Under the pieces are notes generated by a model. The model was not told where the DNA came from and did not search any database. It saw only the letters and a program-made list of their open reading frames with translations. The translations under genes were made by a program, and so were the position numbers. This document shows, piece after piece, positions 9,324-18,244 of a DNA stretch of 64,000 nt. Each line of letters starts with the position of its first letter. Within the stretch, counting starts at the first letter, position 1. This DNA comes from JAJEFO01 sp965221845 (lineage in GTDB: Bacteria > Pseudomonadota > Alphaproteobacteria > Rhodobacterales > Rhodobacteraceae): NCBI GenBank assembly GCA_965221845.1, contig OZ244919.1, positions 2,976,001-3,040,000 of the forward strand, read 5' to 3'.

Positions 9324-9855
9324 CCGCCTCTTTCCTTGACTGCTGCCAGCTGTTTATGGTGGCCATGGCGGAAGAGAAAGGGAATCGTGCGCGTGCGTGA
9401 TCACGAACGCCCCCGCACGCTGCGGTGCGCTGTCCCATGAGGTGCGAGGATGTTGGCGTCAGCGCCCCGGGCCTCCCGCCGGACTGCCTGCGTTTCTCGA
9501 ACCCGCGTTGCATTCAGGACGCTCACTGGGCAGGTGGCTGCATGACCTCTGCTGGCAAGCAGGAGGTCGCCCGCCGCCGCGAAAGCGCGGCATGCCCGGG
9601 CATGCCGGCGTGCGTCCGGGCATTGCCTGCGCCGCGGGAGAGCCTCCCGGATCTCCCCGCGTCCGGCGCCGCGGCCTTCGAGCGCTCGGGCGTCAGGGCG
9701 ATGGCGCGGCGTGGCACGGGAACGCGCGGCGCTTGTGCGGCCGGCCAAGCCGCGCCATGCGGATCACGGGACGGGTCGAGCTGAAACGAATGCCGGCCTG
9801 CGTCCGCGCGGCCGTTTCAGCGGTCCGCGCCGTCAACGCGAAGGGGTGGGGGCTG
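9324..9855. other. Intergenic region between DUF2125 gene and chaC
   Basis: These 532 bases lie between divergent genes. Open frames cross the region on both strands, but they show no recognisable protein and are expected from the high GC. A strong purine-rich Shine-Dalgarno (AAGGGGTGGGGG, 9841-9852) at the right end sets the start of the ChaC-like gene. I see no operator or RNA element. Confidence 0.4.
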
Positions 9856-10464
9856 ATGGCCGCTTGCACATGTTCTCCCGACGAGAGGCTCCTGGATCTC
9901 GAGCCATTCTGGGTCTTCGGGTACGCGTCGCTTCTCTGGAACCCGGGTTTCCCGGTGGCCGAGCGGAAGCTTGCGACCTTGCGCGGATATCACAGGTCGT
10001 TTTGCATGCGCTCAATCCACCATCGTGGAACCGTTGAGGAGCCGGGGCTGGTTCTGGCGCTTGACCAGATGTCCGGCGCTTCTTGCCAGGGTCAGGCGAT
10101 GCGCGTGCCCGGCCAGGCAAGAGCCGAGGCGATCGACCGTCTGCGAGAGCGCGAACTGATATCGTCGGCCTATGTCGAGCGCCTCGTGCGGCTGGATCTC
10201 GAGGACGGCACCAGGGCCGTGGCGCTGGCCTACGTGATCGATCCGGCCCATGTGCAGTACGTCTCCGGGCTTGAACCTGAACGGCAAGCCGAGATCATCG
10301 CGCGCGCGGCAGGCGGGCGCGGCCCGAATTCGGAGTATCTCTGGAAAACCGCGGGCCGCCTTCGTGAACTGGGCATCGCGGACGAAGACCTGGAATGGCT
10401 TTCCGCGCGCGTGCGCGTTCTTGCAGCGGGGCGCGGTGACGCGCAGGGCGGCGAGAGGGCGTGA
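9856..10464 (+). CDS. ChaC-like gamma-glutamylcyclotransferase with YASL motif
   Basis: Cytosolic enzyme of the ChaC group, 202 residues, which cleaves glutathione to 5-oxoproline and Cys-Gly. FWVFGYASLLWNPGFP, RGYHRSFCMRSI, LVLALDQM, LRERELIS, and the C-terminal GPNSEYL follow the family order. The start is chosen at the ATG after an AAGGGGTGGGGG ribosome-binding site. The substrate-loop motif, normally YGSL, reads YASL here (codon GCG). The Gly in this loop normally gives backbone contacts to the gamma-glutamyl group, so activity may be altered. All else looks intact. Confidence 0.85.
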   Translation: MAACTCSPDERLLDLEPFWVFGYASLLWNPGFPVAERKLATLRGYHRSFCMRSIHHRGTVEEPGLVLALDQMSGASCQGQAMRVPGQARAEAIDRLRERELISSAYVERLVRLDLEDGTRAVALAYVIDPAHVQYVSGLEPERQAEIIARAAGGRGPNSEYLWKTAGRLRELGIADEDLEWLSARVRVLAAGRGDAQGGERA

Positions 10465-10736
10465 GCGTCCGGATTCCCTGCAGTCCTGCCGGGAACCGCG
10501 CCGGAGTCCGTGCCTTCCCGCGCGGAGACGCCGCGACGGCCACAGCCGGGAGGCGACTTCGGCGCCGATGCATCGCGTCCGGCATGCGCGCGGCTTCGGT
10601 GCAAGAGGAGATGAAGCAACGGTGAATCCTTGCGTTCGGACAGCGCATTCCCAGGCCTGCATGTCCTCGCATTCCGGTTGGCACTCCGTCGCGCATTAAC
10701 TATTCTCGACCGAAGGCAGCATGGGGCCGATGGCCG

Positions 10737-11900
10737 ATGACGCGACCGGACACCAATGCCGAGTGGCATTTCACGCAACCCTACCGTCAGATCGTGACGA
10801 TGATCCTCGTCCTGGCGCTGGTCGGCGCCGGGGCCGTGCTGGCCTATCCGCGGGTTGCTCCCGTCTTCCTGGCGAATCCCTGGTTCAACGGGTTCATAGC
10901 CCTTGTCTTCGTCGTGGGCGTCGTGGCCTGCTTCTGGCAGATCTTCCAGCTCGTGTCGTCGGTCAGCTGGATCGAGGGATTCGCCGAACGCCGTCCGGGC
11001 CACGAGCTTGTCCGGGCGCCGAGGCTTCTGGCGCCGCTGGCGGCCCTCCTGCGCAAGAAGAGCGCGCGCAGCCAGATCGGCGCGTCGTCCTCCCGCTCGA
11101 TTCTCGACTCCGTCGCGACGCGCATCGACGAGGCTCGGGACATCACGCGCTACATCATGAATCTGCTGATTTTTCTCGGCCTCCTGGGCACGTTCTACGG
11201 CCTTGCAACCACAGTGCCCGCCGTAGTGGACACGATTCGCGCATTGGCGCCGGCGGAAGGCGAAAGCGGCGTCATGGTGTTCGAGCGCCTGATTTCCGGC
11301 CTCGAGGACCAGCTTGAGGGAATGGGCATCGCCTTCGCTTCCTCGCTCCTGGGGCTGGCCGGATCGCTTGTCGTCGGGATTCTGGAACTGTTTGCCGGGC
11401 ACGGCCAGAACCGCTTCTATCGCGAACTGGAAGAGTGGCTCACCACCATGACACGGGTCGGTTTCACCGGCGAGGAGGGTGCGGGCGGCGAAGAGGGATC
11501 CCTGTCGCAACTGGTCGAGCTTCTCGTCGAGCAGATGAATCAGCTTCAGGCGGCCCATGTCGGCCTTGCGGAGGAGAGAGTCGCCGACAGCCGGCAAATG
11601 GCAGTGGTCGCCGAGGCAATCGGAACGCTCAATGAACGGCTCGGCAGCCGTGGTCCTGAATGGAGTTCCGAAGCTCAGGCGCGTCTTGCGTCCGTCCTTG
11701 AAGATCTCGTGCGGGAAGGGGCCGGCGGCTTTGATGCGGAAAGCCGCCGACGCCTCAGGTCGATGGATGTCCAGATGCTCCGCATCCTGGAGGAGGTCTC
11801 GGCAGGCCGGCAGGAAAGCATGGGAGCGCTCAGGGCCGATCTTGCAGAACTGAAAAGGGAAATGCGGGCGCTTGGGCAGCGCGGTCAGGACGGATCTTGA
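10737..11900 (+). CDS. MotA/TolQ/ExbB proton-channel family protein
   Basis: Inner-membrane protein of 387 residues. Membrane segments are visible at about 20-40, 52-76, 138-162 and 190-218. The last two carry the family signature: LLIFLGLLGTFYGLATTVPA and then GMGIAFASSLLGLAGSLVVG. The remaining C-terminal 150 residues are charged and helical and probably extend into the cytoplasm as a coiled tail. It sits three bases upstream of an OmpA-domain partner, so the two should form a proton-driven, peptidoglycan-anchored motor complex of the MotAB/TolQR/ZorAB type. Its biological role is not evident from the sequence. Confidence 0.85.
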   Translation: MTRPDTNAEWHFTQPYRQIVTMILVLALVGAGAVLAYPRVAPVFLANPWFNGFIALVFVVGVVACFWQIFQLVSSVSWIEGFAERRPGHELVRAPRLLAPLAALLRKKSARSQIGASSSRSILDSVATRIDEARDITRYIMNLLIFLGLLGTFYGLATTVPAVVDTIRALAPAEGESGVMVFERLISGLEDQLEGMGIAFASSLLGLAGSLVVGILELFAGHGQNRFYRELEEWLTTMTRVGFTGEEGAGGEEGSLSQLVELLVEQMNQLQAAHVGLAEERVADSRQMAVVAEAIGTLNERLGSRGPEWSSEAQARLASVLEDLVREGAGGFDAESRRRLRSMDVQMLRILEEVSAGRQESMGALRADLAELKREMRALGQRGQDGS

Positions 11901-11903
11901 ACC

Positions 11904-14228
11904 ATGCCCCTGACGCATAGGTCGGCGCGGCGCGTGTCCGGTTCGATCTGGCCGGGCTTCGTGGACGCAATGGCGGCCCTGCTTCTGGTGCTGATATTCC
12001 TGCTCACGATATTCATGTTCGTGCAGGCAGTGCTGCGAGAGACCATAACGGGACAGGAATCCGAACTCGGAGATCTCGCGGCGGAAGTCTTGGCGCTCAA
12101 CGACGCGCTCGGACTGTCGGAACGGGACGCCGCGCAACTTCGGCAAAGCTTTGCCGCGCTGGAGGGCGAGAGCGATCGGCAGGCCGCGCTCATTGCCAGC
12201 CTCACCAGCCAGATCGATGCGCAGGCGCGCACGCTGCGAGACCGGGACGAAGCCGTTGCCGGCCTTGAGGGGCAGGTGGCCGCGTTGCTGGCCGCGCGCG
12301 ACAGGGCGCTGGACGAGAGCCGCAATCTCGCGTCCGTGGCGGCTCGGCTGAGGGCCGACGTGGAGGCGCGCGAGGCGTCGCTGGCGGACGCCCTGGCGGC
12401 GCTTGGGCGGTCGGAGGCGTCCGAGGCGGAGACGGCCGCGCTGCTGGCGCGGGCGCTGGCCGACGTGGAGGCGCGCGAGGCGTCGCTGGCGGACGCCCTG
12501 GCGGCGCTTGGGCGGTCGGAGGCGTCCGAGGCGGAGACGGCCGCGCTGCTGGCGCGGGCGCTGGCCGACGTGGAGGCGCGCGAGGCGTCGCTGGCGGACG
12601 CCCTGGCGGCGCTTGGGCGGTCGGAGGCGTCCGAGGCGGAGACGGCCGCGCTGCTGGCGCGGGCGCTGGCCGACGTGGAGGCGCGCGAGGCGTCGCTGGC
12701 GGACGCCCTGGCGGCGCTTGGGCGGTCGGAGGCGTCCGAGGCGGAGACGGCCGCGCTGCTGGCGCGGGCGCTGGCCGACGTGGAGGCGCGCGAGGCGTCG
12801 CTGGCGGACGCCCTGGCGGCGCTTGGGCGGTCGGAGGCATCCGAGGCCGAGACCGCCGCTTCGCTGGCCCGGGCCGAGGCCGATCTGCGAAAGGCCGAAA
12901 GCGATGCCGAGGCCGATGCGGCGGCCATCAGGGAACTGCTGGCGCAGGCCGAAAGCGCGCGTGCGGAGCTTGATGCACGAGAGGCGGCGCGGCTCGCCGA
13001 GGCGGCGATCGCGGAGGCGCTGCGCGAGCGGCTGCGCAATTCCGACGCCGAGCTGACCGCGCTGTCTCTCCGGCTGGAGGAGGAGCGGAGGAAGGCCGAG
13101 GAGACGCTCGCCTTGCTCGCCGCGGCGGATGCGGCGGAGGAGGAGCTCAATGCGCGGCTCGCCGGCGCGCTTGCGCAGATCGATCTTGCGGAGGGCCTGC
13201 TGGCAGATGCCGAGGCAGACCGGGACGATGCGCGCGCGGGCCGGGAACGCGCGCGGGCCGAGCTCGCCCGGCTGGCCGCGGCCCGGGACCTGCTGCGCGA
13301 CGAGGTGGCGACGCTCAGGGGCGCCGAGGCGGACGCGGGGCGGCTCCGAGAGGAGCTGGCCGCCGCCCTCGCGGCGCGGCTGGCCGCCGAGGGTGCGGGC
13401 GCGGATGCCGCCGCTGAGCGGGACCGGATGCAGGTCCTTCTGGACACGGCCGGCCGGAAGCTCGCTTCGGAGCGGGAGATCTCCTCGAAGGCGCAGCGCG
13501 AGGTCGCGCTCCTGAACGCGCAGGCGGCCGTGCTCCGAAGCCAGCTCGCCGAGCTCTCGGAGCTTCTTGACAGCGCCGCGGAGCGAGACAGGGAGTCCCG
13601 GGTGCAGATCGAGTCGCTTGGAAGCCGGCTCAACCAGGCCCTGGCCCGCGCCGCAGCGCAGGAGCGGCGCGCGGCGGAGGAGGCGAGACGGCGCGCGGAG
13701 CTGGAGGCGGCGGATGCGGAGCGCCTGCGGCGCGAGAAGGCGCGGCTGGACGAGCAGGTCGTCGACCTCGCCGCCTACCGGTCGGAGTTCTTCGGCACGT
13801 TGCGGCAGGTCCTGGGCGACCGGGAGGGTGTCCGGATCGTCGGCGACAGGTTCCTGTTCTCTTCCGAGGTCCTGTTCGAGAGCGGTTCGGCCAACCTCCT
13901 GCCGGAAGGCCGGGCCTCGATCGCGGAAGTCGCGGAGATCCTCGAGGACGTGGCCGACGAGATTCCCGCGAACCTCGACTGGGTGCTGCGGGTCGACGGG
14001 CACACGGACAACGCGCCGGTGCTGCCCACGGGCGCGTTCGCGGACAACTGGGAGCTCAGCGCCGGCCGCGCGCTTTCGGTCGTTAGATACATGACCGGGA
14101 GCTTGGGCTTTCCCCCCGAGAGGCTGGCCGCCGCAGGCTTCGGCGAGTACCGGCCTGTCGACCCGGGGGATTCCGACGCCGCGCGGGCGCAGAACAGGCG
14201 GATCGAGCTGAAGCTCACCGAGCGCTGA
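11904..14228 (+). CDS. MotB/OmpA-domain peptidoglycan-binding protein with long coiled coil and tandem repeats
   Basis: The protein has 774 residues. A single membrane segment near the N-terminus (about 22-43) is preceded by Asp21 in WPGFVDAMAALLLVL, the position of the proton-binding Asp of MotB-like stators. Residues of about 50-640 are almost entirely Ala/Glu/Leu/Arg-rich coiled coil, including five near-identical 35-residue repeats (residues 152-326). The C-terminal OmpA domain is complete, with VDGHTDNAPV, WELSAGRALSVVRYM and NRRIELKL as peptidoglycan-binding signatures. It follows the TolQ-like gene by three bases. I infer a rigid periplasmic rod that holds the channel complex to the cell wall at a set distance. 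The protein is far longer than ordinary MotB or TolR. Confidence 0.88.
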   Translation: MPLTHRSARRVSGSIWPGFVDAMAALLLVLIFLLTIFMFVQAVLRETITGQESELGDLAAEVLALNDALGLSERDAAQLRQSFAALEGESDRQAALIASLTSQIDAQARTLRDRDEAVAGLEGQVAALLAARDRALDESRNLASVAARLRADVEAREASLADALAALGRSEASEAETAALLARALADVEAREASLADALAALGRSEASEAETAALLARALADVEAREASLADALAALGRSEASEAETAALLARALADVEAREASLADALAALGRSEASEAETAALLARALADVEAREASLADALAALGRSEASEAETAASLARAEADLRKAESDAEADAAAIRELLAQAESARAELDAREAARLAEAAIAEALRERLRNSDAELTALSLRLEEERRKAEETLALLAAADAAEEELNARLAGALAQIDLAEGLLADAEADRDDARAGRERARAELARLAAARDLLRDEVATLRGAEADAGRLREELAAALAARLAAEGAGADAAAERDRMQVLLDTAGRKLASEREISSKAQREVALLNAQAAVLRSQLAELSELLDSAAERDRESRVQIESLGSRLNQALARAAAQERRAAEEARRRAELEAADAERLRREKARLDEQVVDLAAYRSEFFGTLRQVLGDREGVRIVGDRFLFSSEVLFESGSANLLPEGRASIAEVAEILEDVADEIPANLDWVLRVDGHTDNAPVLPTGAFADNWELSAGRALSVVRYMTGSLGFPPERLAAAGFGEYRPVDPGDSDAARAQNRRIELKLTER
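12357..12881 (+). repeat. Five tandem 105-bp coding repeats
   Basis: Units start at 12357, 12462, 12567, 12672 and 12777. Each encodes 35 residues beginning DVEAREASLADALAALG. The first four are essentially identical at the DNA level; only the 3' part of the last unit has diverged. Thirty-five residues are exactly five heptads, so copy-number changes would keep the reading frame and the coiled-coil register. Confidence 0.97.
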
Positions 14229-14468
14229 CGGCATGCGTGAGGCATGGTCTTGCCGGGATGGCCGAAAGAGAGAGACGTTGCGATCGGGAGCGCGGATATA
14301 GACGTTGTCCGCCCGCTTGCCGTCAGTTCGTGGCCGGATCCACGCCGCCCCTGCCGTAAGGCGTCGGTTGGCCATGGGCTCTCTCCCGAATCAGTTGCGC
14401 CGGCGAACCGGAATCGGGCTGAACGGCCGCCTTCCGGTTCGTGGCGCGAGAGAGAATGTCCATTTGTT

Positions 14469-15836
14469 TCAGTATCCTGTGCCCTTCACAGCACCGCAGG
14501 TGCGGGGCATGGTGTCGGAGCGCCCGATCTTGAGGCGCGTGATCCGGTTGTTGTGGCGCTCAAGGATCTCGAATCGGAAGCCGTGGAAGGAAAAGACCTG
14601 GCCGACCGTGGGGATCGTCTGGGCCTCGTGGATCACGAGACCCGCGACCGTCACGGCCTCGTCGTCCGGCAGTGACCAGTCCGTCGCACGGTTCAGGTCC
14701 CGGATTGTCATCGCTCCGTCGGCCACGAAGCCGCCGCCTTCCGTTCTCTGGAGCGGGTGGACCTTGTCAGGGTCCATTTCGTCGGTGATTTCGCCGACGA
14801 TCTCCTCCAGGATGTCCTCGAGGGTGATCAGGCCCTCAAGCGCGCCGTACTCGTCAACGACCAGGGCGAAATGGGTCGACCGGTGCAGGAACTGGCGCAT
14901 CTGGTCGTCAAGCGTCGTGGTCTCCGGAACGAAGTAGGGCTTCATCGCCACGTCCAACGGGTCAAAGCCGTCGAACGGATCGGATTTCGCCCCGGGATCC
15001 GAAAGGCGGGGATGGATCGCGCGGAGCAGTTCCTTCGCGTGCAGCACGCCGATGATGTTTTCCTGTTCGCCACGGAATATGGGCAGGCGCGTATGCGCCG
15101 AGTTCAGGCAAAGCTCGATGATCTGCTGTGGCGGCAGGTCGGCATTGATCATCTCGATCTTGCTGCGGTGGAGCATGATTTCCTCGACCGTCCGGTCTCC
15201 GAGGTCAAGCGCGCCCAGCATTCGGTCGCGGTGCTCCTTCTCCAGCACGCCTTCCGAATGGCCGAGCCGAAGGGCGCCCGCGATTTCCTCGCGCACCGAG
15301 AGGATGCGGCTGTTCGGGTCGATCCGGACGCCGAAGACGAACATGACGCCGCGCACGACGGTTCGCACAGCATGCACGACGGGGTTGAGGACAAGGACGA
15401 TCCATCCGATGGGCCGGGCGACGCGGCTGGCGGCCGGTTCGGCGTTCGAGATCGCGTAGGTCTTCGGCAGGACCTCCGCGAAAATCAGCACGAGGAGCGT
15501 CATGAGCAGCGTGGCCAGTGCAACCCCGCTTTCCCCGAAGGCGCGCGTGAACATTGCCGTTGCGAGCGAAGTGGCCAGGATGTTGACGAGGTTGTTGCCC
15601 AGCAGGACCGATCCGATCAGGCGCTCGCTGTCCTCGGTCAGTTCGAGCGCGCGCGCCGCCCCGCTCTCACCCTTCTCGGCGCGTGCCTTGAGCTTTCCGC
15701 GGGAAGCGGCGGTCAGCGCGGTCTCGCTGCCGGAGAAGAAGGCGGAAAGGATCAGGAGCAGCATGATCGCGCCGCACGTCACCCAGAAGCCGGTGTCTAT
15801 CAGTGAAAGGGGGTCGTCCATCCTCGTCGTCAGCAT
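14469..15836 (-). CDS. CorC/HlyC (TlyC) family membrane protein with DUF21 and CBS domains
   Basis: Full-length 455-residue protein of the CNNM/CorC type, often annotated as hemolysin and linked to magnesium or cobalt handling. An N-terminal DUF21 domain (membrane segments at about 15-37, 75-100, 105-125 and 140-160, motif FFSGSETALTA) is followed by a pair of CBS domains (IMLHRSKIEMI..., VPETTTLDDQMRQFL...). The C-terminal CorC_HlyC domain contains DGAMTIRDLNRATDW and ETQ-like HEAQTIPTVGQ. MLTTRMDDP leaves two possible starts, 15836 or 15821. The gene stands alone on the minus strand; nothing in the sequence shows its regulation. Confidence 0.9.
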   Translation of the reverse strand: MLTTRMDDPLSLIDTGFWVTCGAIMLLLILSAFFSGSETALTAASRGKLKARAEKGESGAARALELTEDSERLIGSVLLGNNLVNILATSLATAMFTRAFGESGVALATLLMTLLVLIFAEVLPKTYAISNAEPAASRVARPIGWIVLVLNPVVHAVRTVVRGVMFVFGVRIDPNSRILSVREEIAGALRLGHSEGVLEKEHRDRMLGALDLGDRTVEEIMLHRSKIEMINADLPPQQIIELCLNSAHTRLPIFRGEQENIIGVLHAKELLRAIHPRLSDPGAKSDPFDGFDPLDVAMKPYFVPETTTLDDQMRQFLHRSTHFALVVDEYGALEGLITLEDILEEIVGEITDEMDPDKVHPLQRTEGGGFVADGAMTIRDLNRATDWSLPDDEAVTVAGLVIHEAQTIPTVGQVFSFHGFRFEILERHNNRITRLKIGRSDTMPRTCGAVKGTGY

Positions 15837-15962
15837 GGGACTTTTCCGCTATATGAAGCGCGGAGGGCTGTCATTCAAGGGCATGCGGCGGCAGTGTCTC
15901 AGTTTGAAAATCGCCGAAACACCCGGTGCGGACAGGGCGGCCCGGAGACCGCCCGACGCGGG

Positions 15963-16111
15963 TCAGTCATCATCCAGGATGGGAATCCGCAAGACCTGGA
16001 GCGGGTCGTGCATGTGCACGATGAGATGGTTCTGGCGATTCGCCTTGACGCTGTCATCCTGGACGCTGAACAGGAAATTGAGTGTGTGTTGGACTGTTCC
16101 AGTGTCTCTAA
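15963..16111 (-). pseudogene. C-terminal remnant of a gene cut by the IS5 composite
   Basis: The minus strand reads DTGTVQHTLNFLFSVQDDSV followed by NRQNHLIVHMHDPLQVLRIP and a stop at 15963. The reading frame is interrupted at 16111 by the IS5-family end. If the 16112-18106 insertion and one TAA are removed, the frame runs on into minus-strand sequence to the right of 18109 (GGPTVCNAQFL). So this was one open frame before the insertion. I do not recognise the protein, and upstream it meets an IS30 relic, so the gene was already damaged. Confidence 0.5.
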
Positions 16112-17070
16112 GAGCTTGACCTAAAATGTGGATGGCCTCCCCCCAGACGTGGTATTTCCCTGTCAGTTTCCACCCAGACAAGGAGGACACAATGGCCTGG
16201 GACGAGACCACCCGCGAAGAGTATAACCGCAAGTCGGAGCGATATGAAACCGACCTGACCGACGAGGAATGGCTTCTGGTCGAGCCGCTGCTTCCGGCCC
16301 CGGCGAAGCCTGGCCGCCGCCGGACGACCGACCTGCGCGAGACGTTCAATGCGATCCAGTACATGCTGGCCACGGGATGCCAGTGGCGGGCGATTCCCAA
16401 GTGCTTTCCGCCCTTTACGACGGTACAGAACCACTTCTACGCGTGGCGCGACAACGGCGTCCTGGAACGGATGCTGGACGTGCTGCGCACGCTGGGCCGT
16501 GCGCAGGCGGGGCGCGAGGCGCAGCCGACGGCGGCCGCGATCGACAGCCAGTCGGTGAAGACGACGGAGGCGGGCGGGCCGGCGGGATACGACGCGGGCA
16601 AGAAGGTCAAGGGGCGCAAGCGGCACCTGACGGTGGACGTCGAGGGGTTCCCGATCGCGCTCCGGGTGCACGAGGCGGACGTGCAGGACCGGGACGGGGC
16701 GCCGGCCGTCATCCTGGCGATGCTGGAGAAGGCGCCGCAGGTGACGAAGCTGTGGGCGGACGGCGGCTACGCGGGTCCGAAGCTCGAGGCCGCGCTGGCG
16801 GAGCACGGCCTGGGGTCGATCGTCGAGATCGTCCAGCGGCCCAGGGAAACAAGGGGCTTCACGGTCCTGTACCGCCGCTGGGTGGTGGAGCGGACCTTCG
16901 CGTGGATGTCGCGGTGCCGGCGTCTGGCGAAGGACTTCGAGCGGACGCTGGAGAGTTCGCTGGCCTGGGCGCAGCTCGCGGCGTGCCGGTTCCTGATGCG
17001 GCGGGTGGCGCGGGGCCAGGCGGCTGGAATCTCTTAACATATTGATATTATTGAATTATGATTCAAGCTC
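16112..17070 (+). mobile_element. IS5 family insertion sequence
   Basis: The element runs from GAGCTTGACCTAAAATG at the left to TCAAGCTC at the right, about 959 bp. The left terminal repeat is the same as that of the two nearby MITEs; the right one is imperfect (9 of the outer 12 bases). It carries one transposase gene. Its flanks are TAA at the left and TCA at the right, so it is not framed by a matching target duplication on its own. Confidence 0.85.
16192..17037 (+). CDS. IS5 family transposase
   Basis: DDE transposase of 281 residues that cuts and pastes its own element and, from the shared ends, very probably the MITEs nearby. The N-terminal DUF4096-type domain reads LTDEEWLLVEPLLP, followed by QYMLATGCQWRAIPKCFPP. 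Acidic catalytic residues are Asp in AAIDSQSVK, Asp in KLWADGGYAG and Glu in RRWVVERTFAWM. The ATG at 16192 is preceded by AAGGAGG (16180-16186). Everything looks intact, so the enzyme may still be active. Confidence 0.93.
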   Translation: MAWDETTREEYNRKSERYETDLTDEEWLLVEPLLPAPAKPGRRRTTDLRETFNAIQYMLATGCQWRAIPKCFPPFTTVQNHFYAWRDNGVLERMLDVLRTLGRAQAGREAQPTAAAIDSQSVKTTEAGGPAGYDAGKKVKGRKRHLTVDVEGFPIALRVHEADVQDRDGAPAVILAMLEKAPQVTKLWADGGYAGPKLEAALAEHGLGSIVEIVQRPRETRGFTVLYRRWVVERTFAWMSRCRRLAKDFERTLESSLAWAQLAACRFLMRRVARGQAAGIS

Positions 17071-17073
17071 TCA

Positions 17074-18006
17074 GTCCGGAACGGGTGCGCGGCGCGCTCT
17101 GCGACCTCGAGCGGTTCGGCATCGCCAGCAACGACACGGCGCTGACCGCGTTCGTCCACACCGGAGTCGACCGCTCGTCGCGCAAGCGCCTCGAGGAGGC
17201 GGCGGCGCTTGAAACCGCCCTCATCGCCCACATGCGGGAGATGGCTCCCGACATCGGACAGGGGGACAGTTCGCTCCTCCATCTGCGCATCGCCGCCCAG
17301 GTGCTGCGGGACCAGGGCCTGGCCGACCCGCTGCCGGAACGGCTGTTCCGCATCGTCCGTGGAATCGCCTTTGATGGACGCGGCGAGGAAGACGGTGCCG
17401 TGGGCAGCCTCACGGTGCGCAAGCACGACGCGGAGACTGCACGGGTCACGCTGCATCGCGAATGGAGCGCGCTGGAGAAGTGGGCCGAGATACGCCGCGA
17501 GGCGGCCGCCAGACTGCTGGAGCATCTGCTCGACTGCCTGCCGTCGGGCAGCCGCGGCACCGATCTGCTGGCAGAGACCACGCTCGGAAAGCTCCTGCAG
17601 GCGATCGAGTCCGATCTGGTCCTGAAGAGCAGGGTCCGAAGCCCGGCCAAGCTGCTGGACCGGGCCCTGCTCTGGCTCCACGAGCAGGAGGCGCTCCGCC
17701 TGAACAAGGGGCTGGCGGTGTTCCGCCCTGCCATGACGATCCGGCTGGAGCGGCGGGACCGGCGCGGGTTCTCCAAGGCTGACTTCGAGCCCCTTGCGCT
17801 GCATTACAGGGGACAGGTCCTGCAGATCCACGTCATGGTGGAGTTTGCCGAACGCGGGCTTGCCGCCATGCGCGAGGCGTTGCGGCTGGCGACGGACCAT
17901 TTCGCGCTGCCGGAAGAGGAGTTTCTCGCTCGCTGGCTGCCCGGACGGGACCGGGAGGTCGGCCGGCAGACGACGCCGGCGTCCTGGCGCGCCATCGTCG
18001 AAAGCC
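17074..18006 (+). pseudogene. Internal fragment of a long RecQ-like helicase gene
   Basis: The open frame (LSPERVRGALCDLERFGIAS to TTPASWRAIVESL) begins inside the right end of the IS5 element and stops inside the MITE, so neither its start nor its stop is native. It shows no helicase motifs itself. Its text resembles the linker region of very large bacterial RecQ-type ATP-dependent helicases, from memory (ERVR-ALxDLExxGIASNDTALTAFVH, GSRGTDLLAETTLG, WLHEQEALRLNKGLAVFRPA). It has no internal stops over about 310 codons, which suggests recent capture. Not expected to encode a working protein. Confidence 0.6.
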
Positions 18007-18009
18007 TGA

Positions 18010-18106
18010 GAGCTTGACCTAAAATTCACACCAAACACTATATGTTGTGCTGAAATCTCGGAAATATGCCAGTATAGTTCAATATATGGCATTTTAGGTC
18101 AAGCTC
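18010..18106. mobile_element. MITE copy 1 (IS5-related)
   Basis: A 97-bp, AT-rich element with perfect terminal inverted repeats (GAGCTTGACCTAAAAT and its complement) and no coding capacity. The ends match the IS5 element at 16112. The left flank is TGA and the right flank is TAA. Different flanks mean this copy no longer sits in its original site on both sides. Confidence 0.9.
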
Positions 18107-18244
18107 TAAGGAATTGCGCGTTGCAGACCGTCGGGCCGCCGGTGCGCTCCCACCCGCCGGTTGGCAGAAGCCCGGTGCTGCCGCGGATTTTCCCGTCACA
18201 ATCGGTTTCCGGCGCATCCGGCGGGCAGGCGGTCGTGTCCCACA

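Larger units (their letters stand above)
16112..18106. mobile_element. Composite unit: IS5 element + recQ fragment + MITE, flanked by TAA
   Basis: The outer left flank (16109-16111) and the outer right flank (18107-18109) are both TAA, a TNA-type 3-bp duplication as made by this IS5 subgroup. The inner junctions (TCA after the IS, TGA before the MITE) do not match each other. The simplest reading is that the transposase used the left end of the IS and the right end of the MITE and moved all 1995 bp as a unit, carrying a piece of a helicase gene. Confidence 0.65.

Noticed and set aside
12357..12881. Tandem repeats as a CRISPR array
   Set aside because: The units are 105 bp, contiguous with no spacers, and lie in frame inside a coding region.
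10737..14228. Complete Zorya defence system
   Set aside because: Only ZorAB-like architecture is present; no zorC or zorD-type gene is adjacent, and the SNF2 gene 9 kb away belongs to a SWIM pair.
10230..14375. A 1381-codon open frame on the minus strand, and other long frames over the coiled-coil gene
   Set aside because: It is a shadow of the high-GC repeat-rich OmpA-domain gene; its text is low-complexity Arg/Gly/Pro repeats and it spans other real genes.
17058..18017. A functional gene for the recQ-like frame
   Set aside because: Its ATG lies in the IS5 end and its stop in the MITE end; it contains no helicase motif.
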